Assembly: GCA_904063045.1 (NCBI GenBank)
Contig: CAJFCJ010000015.1
Location: forward strand, 620,001-684,000
Reading direction: 5' to 3'
From: Dimorphilus gyrociliatus
Taxonomy: Eukaryota > Annelida > Polychaeta > Dinophilidae
DNA length: 64,000 nucleotides
Shown here: in pieces, positions 33,847 to 44,800 of the stretch
How the letters are laid out: the number at the start of each line of letters is the position of its first letter
How positions within the stretch are numbered: the first letter of the stretch is position 1
Position numbers and translations under genes: made by a program
Notes under the pieces: model-generated
The model's database searches: none
What the model was told of the DNA's origin: nothing
What the model saw: the letters and a program-made list of their open reading frames with translations, nothing else

Positions 33847-36306
33847 ATGGAATTAAATGAGAGTGTCGGATTTAGTTCATCATTTGACGCCCCCGTGTCA
33901 GACGTGGAAGAAATCATTGACAATGATTATAATGATGATGACGTTTTGCAATTGAAAGTAGATGGATTAAATTGCATAATTAACGATTCAGAATCGATTG
34001 ATTGGAGAGATAAACTAGTTAATTTTGAAGTATAACAAAAATTATAATTGTATTATTGTTATTATTATCATTATAAGAATTAGTTATAAAATACTCATAT
34101 CAAAAATGATCATCATTAGATACCGTGGGACTGGAAGAAGACTAAAGTAAGAAAGAAACTGTTGAACAATATAAATTTTACCGTCAAATCTGGACAAATG
34201 CTGGCTATTTTGGGCAGTTCTGGTAGTGGAAAGACTACATTATTAGACGTTTTATCTGGTAGACAATCTTGCGCCGAAATTACCGGGAGCGTTACGCCCG
34301 GGAGCATTGCAATGAAAAAACTCTCGGCCTACGTACGTCAAGATGACCGTCTCCTACCCACATTAACTGTAAAAGAGACTTTAATGTATGTTGCTAGACT
34401 GAAACTTCCACCTTCGTTTTGTATGGAACTAATAGAAAGTAGGGTGATGGAGGTGATAGATAATCTAGGGTTAGGTAAAGTTGCAGATGAAAAGATAGGA
34501 AATGAAGAAATACGGGGTATATCTGGCGGTGAGAGACGACGTGTTACAATTGGCGTTCAATTACTTCTTGATCCAAGTTAGTTTTACTAATTAAAGCTAT
34601 TGAATATATAAATATTATTCTTACTTTCTGTAAGATAATTAACTGTTGTTTGTTATTGTTTTTTTTTTCTTTTCTCCTCTCAGGTATTCTTTTCCTAGAT
34701 GAACCAACTTCCGGTTTGGATAGTTTTACCGCTCATTACATAATAAAGATGTTAAATAAATATTCAATGGCGAATAGAATAGTGATATCTACAATCCATC
34801 AGCCTAGAAGCGATATATATAAATTATTTGATCTCATCCTACTCGTTAGTCAGGGAGAGCAAATCTATTTCGGTAAAGCTGACCAAATGATAGATTATTT
34901 TTCTACTCTGGGCTATTCTTGTCCATTATTTACTAATCCTGCTGATTTCGTTCTTGACCTCATCACCGTTGATCGTGATAGTAGGGAGAAAGAGATAGCA
35001 TCTATAAATAAGATAGTCGGACTATCCAGGACATTTTACTCAGAAGATAGAACTAACTATGCAACAAATGAATCTGGCTTTATAACAGGACAAGAAAGTA
35101 ATAACAATGCAATGAATATGGAGTCAATATGGAATGACACAGAAGCATTTCAATCGTTCAATAGTGAAAGATTTCAACAACAGTCTCAGATATTATCGCA
35201 AGGGCTTTTTCATGGGACTAGAAATGGGTTTAAACAATTTAAATTATTATTAAAGAGATCTTTAAAGAACAATTGGTCAAATAGGGAATTCATTGCTATC
35301 CAAGCGAGCGAAGCAATCTTTATGTCATTTATTATAGGCCTCGTTTATTTCCGATTACCACTGGATCAACAGTCCATAAAAGATCGATTCGGATTATTAT
35401 ATATCATTGGCGCTTTGTACCCATATTTGGTCATCTTGGATGTCCTATGTCAATGTTAGCTTTATTGTGTTGTAACTTTACTAAAATATTTATACGAAAT
35501 CTAATATCAGATCATAAAGAAAGACCTTCTATCTACAGCGAAATGGAAGATCAACTTTACTCTTCACTACCTTACTTCTTCAGCAAGATCATTAGCCAAT
35601 TACCCGAACATTTTCTATTCATAATATTGTATACAATTCCAGTATATTTTCTATCAAATTTAAAAATGGAATTTAAAGCTTTCTTTCAAGTAAGATGGCT
35701 TCCCTTATTTAAATTTTACTTTGCCATTTTTTCCTTCTCTCCAGTAGAAACTTAAATATTTAGAGTACAAACTAATTTGTAAGGCTTCTTATATTGATTT
35801 ATTCTTTATATGTACAGGCATTCCTTATTATTCTACTGTTGGTTCATACAAGTAGAAGTTTAGCGCTATTTGCTGGAGCTTTATTACCAACCTATCAAAC
35901 TAGTGCTGTTTTTGCACAAGCAATTTTTTTGATGTTTCTTTTATCATCTGGCTTTATGATAAATCTTTCAAATATATTTAAAGGTAAGCTAATTTCTTCA
36001 ATTATATGCTTTAATTCCATTATACACCTATTTACCTAAGGCGTTAAATGGATATCCACACTGTCTTATGTCAAATGGGGTTATGTTGGTCTTTGTAAAT
36101 CAGAGATAGAGAGCTTAAAGTTTCAATGTGGTATAAATTCTACAATACCTTGCATACAGAATGGTAAGGCAGCTTTAAAATTATACTCAATATATTCAAT
36201 GGATCCTTATATTTGTTGTTTAATAATGCTGACGCAAACTATAATATTTTCTATAGGTTTTTATTTAAGTATAAGGTTTATATCACAAAAACCTCATCAA
36301 TTTTAA
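33847..36306 (+). CDS. ABCG8-like: ABCG8-like ABC half-transporter, tandem copy 2 (six exons)
   Basis: Exons 33847-34029, 34120-34576, 34684-35454, 35511-35689, 35818-35983 and 36041-36306 give 673 residues. Seen: Walker [32 protein letters not shown], signature [16 protein letters not shown], Walker [31 protein letters not shown], membrane segments with [38 protein letters not shown], and the end [11 protein letters not shown]. Close paralogue of the upstream gene: the last two exons are the same length (166 and 266 nt) and phase. Exon 3 here equals four exons of copy 1 and exon 4 equals two, so introns were lost here or gained there. The N-terminus is shorter and Asp-rich. Exon 3 end (T|GTTAGC at 35454) was chosen to match copy 1; an earlier GTCAAT is possible. 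AATAAA near 36,449. Confidence 0.92.
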
Positions 36307-37934
36307 ATTTGTTAGGAAAGTTGACGTATGATGAAACTATATTTATATAACTGCATTAATATATTGATACTATATCTTTTCTACCGTATGTAACAAATAA
36401 TATGTATCAGTACACTGACTTTTGCTATTTATATTACTTAATACGTTTAATAAACACTTGTTCATTGTTTCTTTCTAGTTTCTTTTATATTTATACAGAA
36501 ATGTTCCCTTTAAACTTGAAGGCTGTTTAATATAATGTACAGTATATTCTTTTCGGACTGTTTGTTTGTTTTACAGCCAGCTTTTATCATTGTTATAATA
36601 ATTGAACAAGATAAAATTTCAAACTTGCTTAAATAAATCTATGTAGTTTAATTACGTTACATAATATTAAAAAAGTATGATATATACAATATAATTAAAT
36701 GTATTTAATTGTTTACTGTAAGTAAAGAAAGTAGTATAATTAATAGAATAAAAAAACTCTTTATGTATATTTTATATCTATCTATACATTGAAGAGGAGA
36801 ACAGAGAAATTTAAGAATTTTAAAAGAGAAAAAACACTTTTTAAAGGAAGATAGTAGCTTCTTTGATTAGTTAATAAATAGTTAATTATTTATTTTTTAG
36901 AAAAGTAGATAATGTTCTTTTTATGTTATAGTTTTTTTAATAAAAAAAACTTATTTTTGAAAGGAAAATATGCAGTGGATAGCTTTGATGATTGTAACTT
37001 GGTTTTTTGTTGTCGTGGCTCGTTCCACAACCTACATTATATTGTACATATTTACAACGAATTTTTAAAGACCTCTCAAAATTTTTCTATAGGTAATCGA
37101 GAATAATATGCAATCTAAAGGTATAGATTAACACTCTAACAATACAAAATAGGGAAAACGCCCAAACCTTCTTTGAAAGAATTCAATAAGATTTTTATTC
37201 TTCCTGTACAATATATTAATTATTTATTAGTTTATGACTTCTAAAGTTATTTTTAATAATAAATGAAAGTCTATTTTACTGGTACATATATTTATATTAT
37301 ATAAAAACAAACACATCAAGTTACCATTGATTTAATAGAAATTAAATAAAATGAAAAAATATCTCTACTTTCACGTTTTTATTAACTAAAATAGAAAGCT
37401 TTTCTTTCTCTTTAAAAGGTTTTTAAATTTTTTTATGAGACATATCTTCTAATTTCTTTCAAAAGCTTTTAGGTTTTGAATTACTCTATGAAATTAGTCT
37501 TTAATATCGATTTATCTTGACAATTGAAGATTATTTCATTTTCTTTGAGAGATGTAATGAATTTAAAGAAAGAAAATGTCGGAAAAGAGTCACAATTAAC
37601 GGTTTCCGCCATTTTGAAAAATGGGTAAAAATTTTTTTTCCTTTAGAGAAAGTACCCTCGATTTCAGCCAATAACGCTGGACTTTAGAAAATTTTATATG
37701 AGAAAACTTTTTCTATTGGAAGATTAATTCAAAACATTTAAAACAGTTAATTAGGTAGGTTAATTAGTTACCAAGGGATTAAACTGGCTTTAAAGGCTAT
37801 AATTATTTGGAAATTGAACTTCTATCGGTACTCTCACAACAGATCAAGTGGTTGCTTTTTTCATTTTATTAGTTTTATGGCGGAGTAAAGTATTTTGAAC
37901 AGTGATTGAATTGAAGATCTGGAAACGTTATACG
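36307..37934. other. Intergenic interval, ABCG8-like copy 2 to Frizzled
   Basis: 1.6 kb of AT-rich DNA with a possible polyadenylation signal for the ABCG gene (36,449) and the promoter and 5' UTR of Frizzled. A 64-codon frame at 36,912-37,106 has no recognisable features and is not called. Confidence 0.5.
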
Positions 37935-39572
37935 ATGACAAAAATCTCCTTATTATTCTGCATGATAGCAGCTATTAATATATTTATCATGGAGAACATT
38001 CATGCGTCTTCAAATTGCGAGCTCATACAACCTTCAATATGCAACAACTTGTCTTATAACAGGACAACCCTTCCAAATTTTATGGGACACTATTCTCAAA
38101 AGCAAATACGGGAATATTTGCGACTTTATTCTCCAGTTATCAAAAAACATTGTTCAAAATACTTTAAATTATTTCTCTGTCATCTGTTTTTCCCCTCTTG
38201 TACTAAAGATCATCAAGTATTGAAGCCTTGTAAATCCTTGTGCTTAAACGTCAAAAGGAAGTGTTTAGGGACAATAAAAGAGTTTGGACTTGATCTGTTT
38301 AAATATGTGGACTGTTCACGCTTACCTTCTTCCAAGAAAAATGTCTGCTTAAAAGGTCTAATAACTAATCGATTTTATAAGCCTGAAATGAATAGAAACG
38401 TTATTGAAGGCGGAAGGAAATTTACTTGTCCACCATTGCTTACTGTTCCTTTAGAATTCGGTTACAAGTTACAAATAGGAAATACTGAGGTAAAAAATTG
38501 TGGAATACCTTGCAAAGACAATCAAGATTATTTTTTTGGTACTAAAGAAGAATCATTAAGGAAGAGGAAATTTGCAAGAATATGGATTTTAGTTTGGTCA
38601 ATTTTATGTTTTTTATCTACTTCTTTTACAGTTTTAACGTTTATTTTGGATCGTGAACGATTTAAATATCCCGAGAGACCTATTATCTTTTTATCATCAT
38701 GCTATCTAGCTGTATCATTTTGCTATGTAATTGGATACTTCTTAAAGGAAAAGGCTGTTTGTACCGGACCATTCAATAATAAACTGAAAGATATAAATCA
38801 GAATCAATTATCATTGGAATTAATCACTCAAGGAACAAGAAAGAGTGAATGTACTATACTCTTCATGATAATCTACTTTTTCAGTATGGCCAGTAATATT
38901 TGGTGGGTTATATTAACGTTTACTTGGTTTTTGGCAGCCAAACTCAAATGGGCTCATGAAGCGGTTGAGAGTAACGCTCATTTCTATCATTTATTAGCTT
39001 GGATTATACCAGCTATAAAGACAATTGCGATATTGGCATTGGGACAAATTGATGGTGATGTCCTCTCAGGAGTTTGTTTTACCGGTTTATCGGATCTACG
39101 AATTTTAAAAGGCTTTATTATTGCTCCCCTTCTTATCTATTTAATTCTTGGTAGTTCATTTCTCTTGGCTGGATTTGTTTCTTTGTGTAGAATCAGATTT
39201 ACTATAAAAGCTGATGGAAATATTACAGACAAATTAGACAAGTTCATACTAAGAATTGGTATCTTTAGTATTTTATACAAGTTTCCGGCAATTATTGTAA
39301 TTGCGTGTCATTTTTATGAACTTGGTAATCGCTTAGATTGGATGATCTCATTTCATGGTAGAGCTTGTGAAATGGGCTTTTCATGCCCACCAAAAAGAGA
39401 TTACCAACCAACCCCCGAATATATATATTTTATGCTGAAATATCTAATGATGTTAATAGTTGGGGTAACATCTGGATTTTGGATATGGTCTACAAAGACA
39501 ACTCTAACATGGAAAAAAGCCTATTATAGATGCTTTACAAAGAGACAATTTATAAATGAAACCGATCTGTAA
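37935..39572 (+). CDS. fzd: Frizzled Wnt receptor (single exon)
   Basis: Intronless 545-residue seven-transmembrane Wnt receptor of the plasma membrane. The start is the ATG at 37935 (MTKISLLF..., a signal peptide); the frame opens earlier but has no ATG. Seen: a cysteine-rich Wnt-binding domain with the expected ten cysteines (from NCELIQPSIC to NVCLKG, about residues 25-150), seven hydrophobic segments, LDRERFKYPERPIIFLS, NIWWVILTFTWFLAAKLKW, DKLDKFILRIGIFSILY, and the Dishevelled-binding KTxxxW motif as KTTLTW right after TM7. The tail is short and ends ETDL, a class I PDZ ligand. Subtype is unclear: VCFTGLSDL recalls Fz4, other parts Fz9/10. Single-exon structure is common in Frizzled genes. 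Downstream lies a Tc1 relic, about 145 bp away. Confidence 0.93.
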   Translation: MTKISLLFCMIAAINIFIMENIHASSNCELIQPSICNNLSYNRTTLPNFMGHYSQKQIREYLRLYSPVIKKHCSKYFKLFLCHLFFPSCTKDHQVLKPCKSLCLNVKRKCLGTIKEFGLDLFKYVDCSRLPSSKKNVCLKGLITNRFYKPEMNRNVIEGGRKFTCPPLLTVPLEFGYKLQIGNTEVKNCGIPCKDNQDYFFGTKEESLRKRKFARIWILVWSILCFLSTSFTVLTFILDRERFKYPERPIIFLSSCYLAVSFCYVIGYFLKEKAVCTGPFNNKLKDINQNQLSLELITQGTRKSECTILFMIIYFFSMASNIWWVILTFTWFLAAKLKWAHEAVESNAHFYHLLAWIIPAIKTIAILALGQIDGDVLSGVCFTGLSDLRILKGFIIAPLLIYLILGSSFLLAGFVSLCRIRFTIKADGNITDKLDKFILRIGIFSILYKFPAIIVIACHFYELGNRLDWMISFHGRACEMGFSCPPKRDYQPTPEYIYFMLKYLMMLIVGVTSGFWIWSTKTTLTWKKAYYRCFTKRQFINETDL

Positions 39573-39969
39573 AAAATACATTATATTCAATTATCAATAC
39601 AATGTCAGAATGCACATTGTATCAGTATACAAACTGTGTCTAGTTTTCTTTTACAAAAGAGTAAGCCTCACATTTTGAGTTCGGTTACGTGCAATTGTCG
39701 ATATATATATATATATACAGTCGCGATATTAAGTAATTATAAGAAGAGTAAAAATGTCTAAAAATCGAAATATTTTGATTTAGGAATAAAGTGTATGGTT
39801 GTGAATATTTTTTTGTATAGGATAGATGACTTGTGAAACATGATGGAAAATTTCAGATAAATATCTATATTTTAAGAATCAATTTATCTTTCTTTTTTAC
39901 CATACTATGAATTTAGACAGCTATTAAGTAATTATAACATCATCATTATGACCTCATAATTATTAAAAA

Positions 39970-40227
39970 ATGCATCAGCTATCTTTAGAAATCTGCAAAG
40001 ATATCCTGTTCCACTTAAGCAGGCCAAAATTGACCATTCAAGGCATAACAGCAAAATTTAATTGCAGCCCAGTTACAGTGCAGAATATAAAGAATCAGTT
40101 CAAGCAATTTAAAACAATAAATGACCTGCATATGTCTGGTAGACCACATAAAATCGCCAGGAGGATGGAACTGCAACTCACAAGAACATGTAGATCAACC
40201 CAAAATCGACAGCTAGAGGCATTCTAG
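39970..40227 (+). pseudogene. Tc1-like transposase remnant, N-terminal DNA-binding part
   Basis: 85-codon frame with a paired-type helix-turn-helix (LTIQGITAKFNCSPVTVQNI) and GRPHK, as in the N-terminus of Tc1 transposases. The frame ends where the catalytic domain should begin. Confidence 0.8.
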
Positions 40228-40282
40228 AAAATATTGAAATTCCTATTCAGTATCACTATCTAGTGTGAATGAGATGAAAATG

Positions 40283-40515
40283 CTAGAAAACTGGCCTGCA
40301 AATAGTCCAGATATTAACATTATTGAGCCCATTTGAGGTATTTGCAAGAAAAAAAGCATGCTCAGACAGCCTAGAAATTTGAAAGAGCTGTGGAAAATTT
40401 TTGAGAAGGAATTTTTCAAAATATCAAATTTTGAGATTCAGGGATTGTATGCCTTTATTGAAAGGAGGCTAAATGCAGTAAGAAAGGCAAAAGGCATACA
40501 TACCAAGTATTAAAT
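40283..40515 (+). pseudogene. Tc1-like transposase remnant, C-terminal part
   Basis: The frame reads NWPANSPDINIIEP, the block around the third catalytic acidic residue in Tc1 transposases, then a TGA where a Trp codon is normal, then a Lys-rich C-terminus (KKSMLRQPRNLKELW...). The part carrying the first two catalytic residues is deleted between this and the upstream fragment. Confidence 0.75.
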
Positions 40516-40729
40516 TTGAAAATTTTATCATTTACAATCATTGGCCTATCTAAAAATGTATAAGTAAAATAAAAAAAGTACTTTTGATGGACCTGATTGA
40601 TTTGTTATAATTACTTAATAGCGGTCTAAATTCATAGTATTGTAAAAAAAAGACTGAAAAACTGATCATTAAAATATAGAGAATTTTAGATATTTTTACT
40701 CTTGTTATAATTACTTAATATCGCGACTG

Positions 40730-41855
40730 TATTACTATATTAATAGTTAGTCTGTTAATATTTAAATATCCTCTTTACTTCTTCGAAAGAGTATAATATG
40801 TTTAATAATATTAACTTTACTATTTATTGTCTTAATCTTCTTTCTTTTTAACATGGTTTATATTCTATTGAGCTTCTTACACAAAAGATTTAGCCAATGT
40901 AATCTCTGTAAAGGTAAAAGTTTACTTAACTTCCCGTATAGTAAATTCTTTAAAGTATTTTATACTTAAGTAAGGCGGGGTTAATAGAATAATATATATC
41001 ATAAATTTTTATGATCTTGCTCTGAATTTTAATATTTTGTCATACATTTATGACAACTAGCTTTCAAAATGTATAAAAAGTCTACTACGTCACCCTTTAA
41101 AACTCTTTGTAATTACGATCAGAAGATATGAATCGTGCACTCTATCAAACAATAGTTTATATTTGGTACTTTCAATTTTTTTATAAACTATAAAAAGGGG
41201 ATTTTATTTCGCAACTTGAAAAACTCGGGGTGAAAATTGGATATTTAACATAGTCCTATTTTTGGACAAGAGTAAACAAAACCTTAAACTATTCAACCCT
41301 CTTTATCCGTTATTGTATACATAAGCTACTAAACTATAAAAGATCACCTTTTGTTTTTCGGTTTGATAACTTTTCTGATAAAGTTTCTTTATTAGTAATA
41401 AGTTTTAAATTATTCATAACATAAAATTTAAAAGTAAGCGAACAAATAGTTATATTCATTGATAATTGTATTGCTTGAAATAAACTTTCATGTCTTCTTT
41501 CTTATTGGAAGTCAGCCATTAATCTCTTGGCTTGTAGGCCTATTTTTGCATAATAGCGGTTTTAATATATTCAAGTATATTAGCATATGTATACATTCTA
41601 TTTTTAGAGAGTATAAATACAAGAAAATTATTCTAAATGTCTTCGAGAGCGATAGTAGAATCTAGCATTTTTGACTTGAGCTTTAACAAGAACGGACCTT
41701 AGGAGTGTAGGAAAAGGAGCTTTTTTTATATGACTGACTACTTGGTATTTAAATATATTTCTTAATGAGAGTTTTAAGTAAAAAGTAAAAGGAAAAGTTT
41801 TCGTTGGAACAAGTTCAATATATTTTATATTTCGCTGGAGAGATAAATGGTTAAA
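40730..41855. other. Intergenic interval, Tc1 relic to the SEA/NIDO/VWD gene
   Basis: 1.1 kb of AT-rich DNA with no supportable gene; expected to contain the promoter of the following gene. A 68-codon frame at 41,459-41,665 has no recognisable features. Confidence 0.45.
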
Positions 41856-44800
41856 ATGCTTTCGAAAGGTAAGATAATTAATTTCTCTCTTTTTGTCAGT
41901 TTAAATTAATTCAAAAAAAAGGAAAGTAGAAACTTATAATTTATTAATTTTAGTATTTAGACTTTTTTTAACTATTATAAAATTCTATTGCTTCTTTTCA
42001 ATATCAAGATCAGTGTTACGATTAAAAAATCTATAATATAATTGGTATTCTAATTCGATATTAAGGCTTAGTATAACAATTGAAAATCTTTTTCTTTTTC
42101 ACAAGTTCCGATAATCAAACAGTAAGATATATATATACTGTATATAGTATTGGAACAATATTTCAGTATAACATACAAATTTCTTACCACAAATCACGTT
42201 GTAATTGTTGAACGACTTTAATTTTTATGTCAAAGGATCTTTAATAAACGAATTCTATTGAATTCAGTTGAACTTATCAATTGGATTGTGCCTTATAACT
42301 CTCTCTTGGCTACCTTTGAAATTATTTTTATATCCTGTTCTTATTTGAAATAGATCACAAAGTAATTAAGTAGCTAAATACATACTAATGTAAATAGATA
42401 TACAAGTCATATTTAAAAAAATTAACGTTTATTAATGATTTTCTTAGTTTTTGTTGTTTAACAAAAAAAAGGTTTTTAATACTTGAACTAGAGCGGTTGT
42501 CAGTTGAACGTGACTATTCGTCGAGCCTGATTGCTTTTAAGCAGGCAGTTTTATTATGCTTTATAACTCATTGAGAAGACTGAGAAGACTCAAAATTTTG
42601 CGAACGGCCTTTTCGGTTTTGTACAATGGGACGGGGGACAGAGAATATTTTTTTATTGATGGCTAAACTATGAATATATATAAATATCTATCAGTTCAAT
42701 GTCTCTTCGGACGACTAATATCTGTCTTTTTGCTTTATTTTAGCTACTATTCTAATTTTGGTCATCGCTTCGTTCGTTAAACCCACCGTAAGCTCTGAAG
42801 AGGAACCGGTGGCTTTAAATTTATTTCAGAGCTTGTTGCCAGATGATATATTAGTTGTATCGGGTGAAGAAGACTGTATACCAAATCCTTGTAAGCATGG
42901 AGGAACTTGTCGAATAGATTCAACAACAGGAGGAAGAGTATGTGACTGTTTTATAGGTATATATTATTCAAATCATTAAACCTAGTGTCATATAATAAAA
43001 TTCTCAATTAAGGCTACTCTGGTAACGAATGTGAGACGGACTTGTGTGGAGTCCTCAGCTACTGTAATAGTGAAAATGAGCAGGGCTATTGCGACGTACC
43101 CGCTGACGGGTCCATTCCATCATGTGTCTGCTTTGAAGGTTATTCTGGTCAAAAATGCCAAACAATAGGTAAAGATATATTAAGTAAACTATATTTGAAT
43201 GTGTACAATTTATAAAATTTTTATGACAGATATATGTATTGTTGCGAATCCTTGCGTGTCAGGCACGTGTGTTAACAATGGGCAGTGCGAATGCCCTACC
43301 TCTGTCACGGGAAGAAAAATAAAGTTTGGAGATAAATGCCAATTCAGTAATTAATAAATAATCCAAGTTATTGCTTTATATTGACGAACATCATTTCTTT
43401 TCTATAGTTAATCCCTGTTTCTCTCAACCTTGTCAAAACGGAGGAACTTGCGAACCGAATGTTGTAGACAATGAACCTACGTATAACTGTAATTGTGACG
43501 GAAACTACGAAGGAGATTTATGCGAAAAACGTAAGAATTTTAAAGATTCTTATTCAATTATAATATATCATTAATTAATACTTTTCGAACAATTTCAGCT
43601 CAACTCGTTAAATTATATCCCTACTTAGGAGTTGGTACACCAATTGATTTCCCAACAAAAGACAATGACCATTTTGAAATTGATCTTCATCAACCTTTCA
43701 AGATTTTCTGCTCAGAAGTCAATTCTATTTTTGTAAGTTCAACATTATTAGCACATTGGATTTTTTATTTTAGATGTTTTATTTATATTAGGTGAATGTG
43801 AATGGTTACGTCTCTTTGGGAACAGAATTTGATAGAAATTCCATTACTTTAAACCGCTTTATTACTCCTCAGAGTAACATTTTTGTTCCAGTGCTAGCTC
43901 CATTTTGGGTTGACGCAATGGCAGAAACATTTGGTAGTTCTTATGGTCAAGTCTATTACAGTCAATATAGTATTAACGAAGCTGAGAATAGTGAAATGGC
44001 TAGATATGTTTTTTCTCTTGCCAAACACGATATTGTTGATCAGGGTGTAGATCCTCAGTTCGAACCAGATTGGATTATGATTGTCACATGGGATAAGATG
44101 AGGAATATGCCGGCTATTAATCAGTACAATACTTTCCAATTGGTTATGGTGCAAGACAGCGCTAGGGAAGTAGTTTATGTTTTCTTCCTCTTTGACACAT
44201 TGGGATGGAAATTTAATTCATACGCTGTTAGTCTTGGGGTTGTAAGCGGCGTTAGAGGTGTTACAATCCATGGAAATGGTTACAGAAGTATCACTTTTAG
44301 GGGTAGTAAACCAGCATTGTTTAGACTAGATACATTTGCCGGCAATTTTCCTGATAAGAGGACTGGTCGATACTACTTTAAAGTTAATTATCCTTCTGGT
44401 ACACAATGCTTAGCGCCTGCAACTCCTGAATCTAAATGCTTTGGATGGGCTGCTCAACAAACTAATTGGAATTTTGTGTCCCTAAATAGACGAGCGTTTT
44501 CAATAAGAGCTAGAGCGTGTCCATGTTCTGAAAGAACTATTAGATCTATGGGATATTTCAAGAGATGGCGTAGAAGTAGTAGTAGACCTCTTCATTTTAT
44601 TGACAATTCATTTAGGGAACGCTGTTATACAAGCCGTTTCACTAGATTAGGGTCGGAAGGTATTGTTTGCTGTTATAGAGGCGTTTTTGGAACATATCAA
44701 CTTGCAAAGAGTGTCTTGGTCTTGAACAATCCAAATGTGCGCAGAAGTTATGATGATTTTGCTGCTGATGACTATGTGGGCTATGATAATTGCTGTAGAA

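Larger units (their letters stand above)
39718..40729 (+). mobile_element. Internally deleted Tc1/mariner-like DNA transposon (non-autonomous)
   Basis: 1,012-bp element flanked by TA on both sides (39,716-39,717 and 40,730-40,731). The outer inverted repeats (starting CAGTCGCGATATTAAGTAAT) match for about 45 bp with two mismatches. A second inner inverted repeat (about 39,892-39,938 and 40,603-40,653) repeats the core TATTAAGTAATTATAA, giving IR/DR-type ends as in Sleeping Beauty-class elements. Transposase fragments remain: an N-terminal helix-turn-helix piece (39,970-40,227, ending in a GRPHK hook) and a C-terminal piece with WPANSPDINIIEP (about 40,290-40,512). The middle with the first two catalytic Asp residues is missing and a stop interrupts the C-terminal part, so it cannot make transposase. 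Confidence 0.93.

Noticed and set aside
40730-42743. Possible extra small gene between the Tc1 relic and the mucin-like gene (frame at 41,459-41,665)
   Set aside because: Short hydrophobic frame without a family match; the region is better read as promoter and first intron of the large gene.
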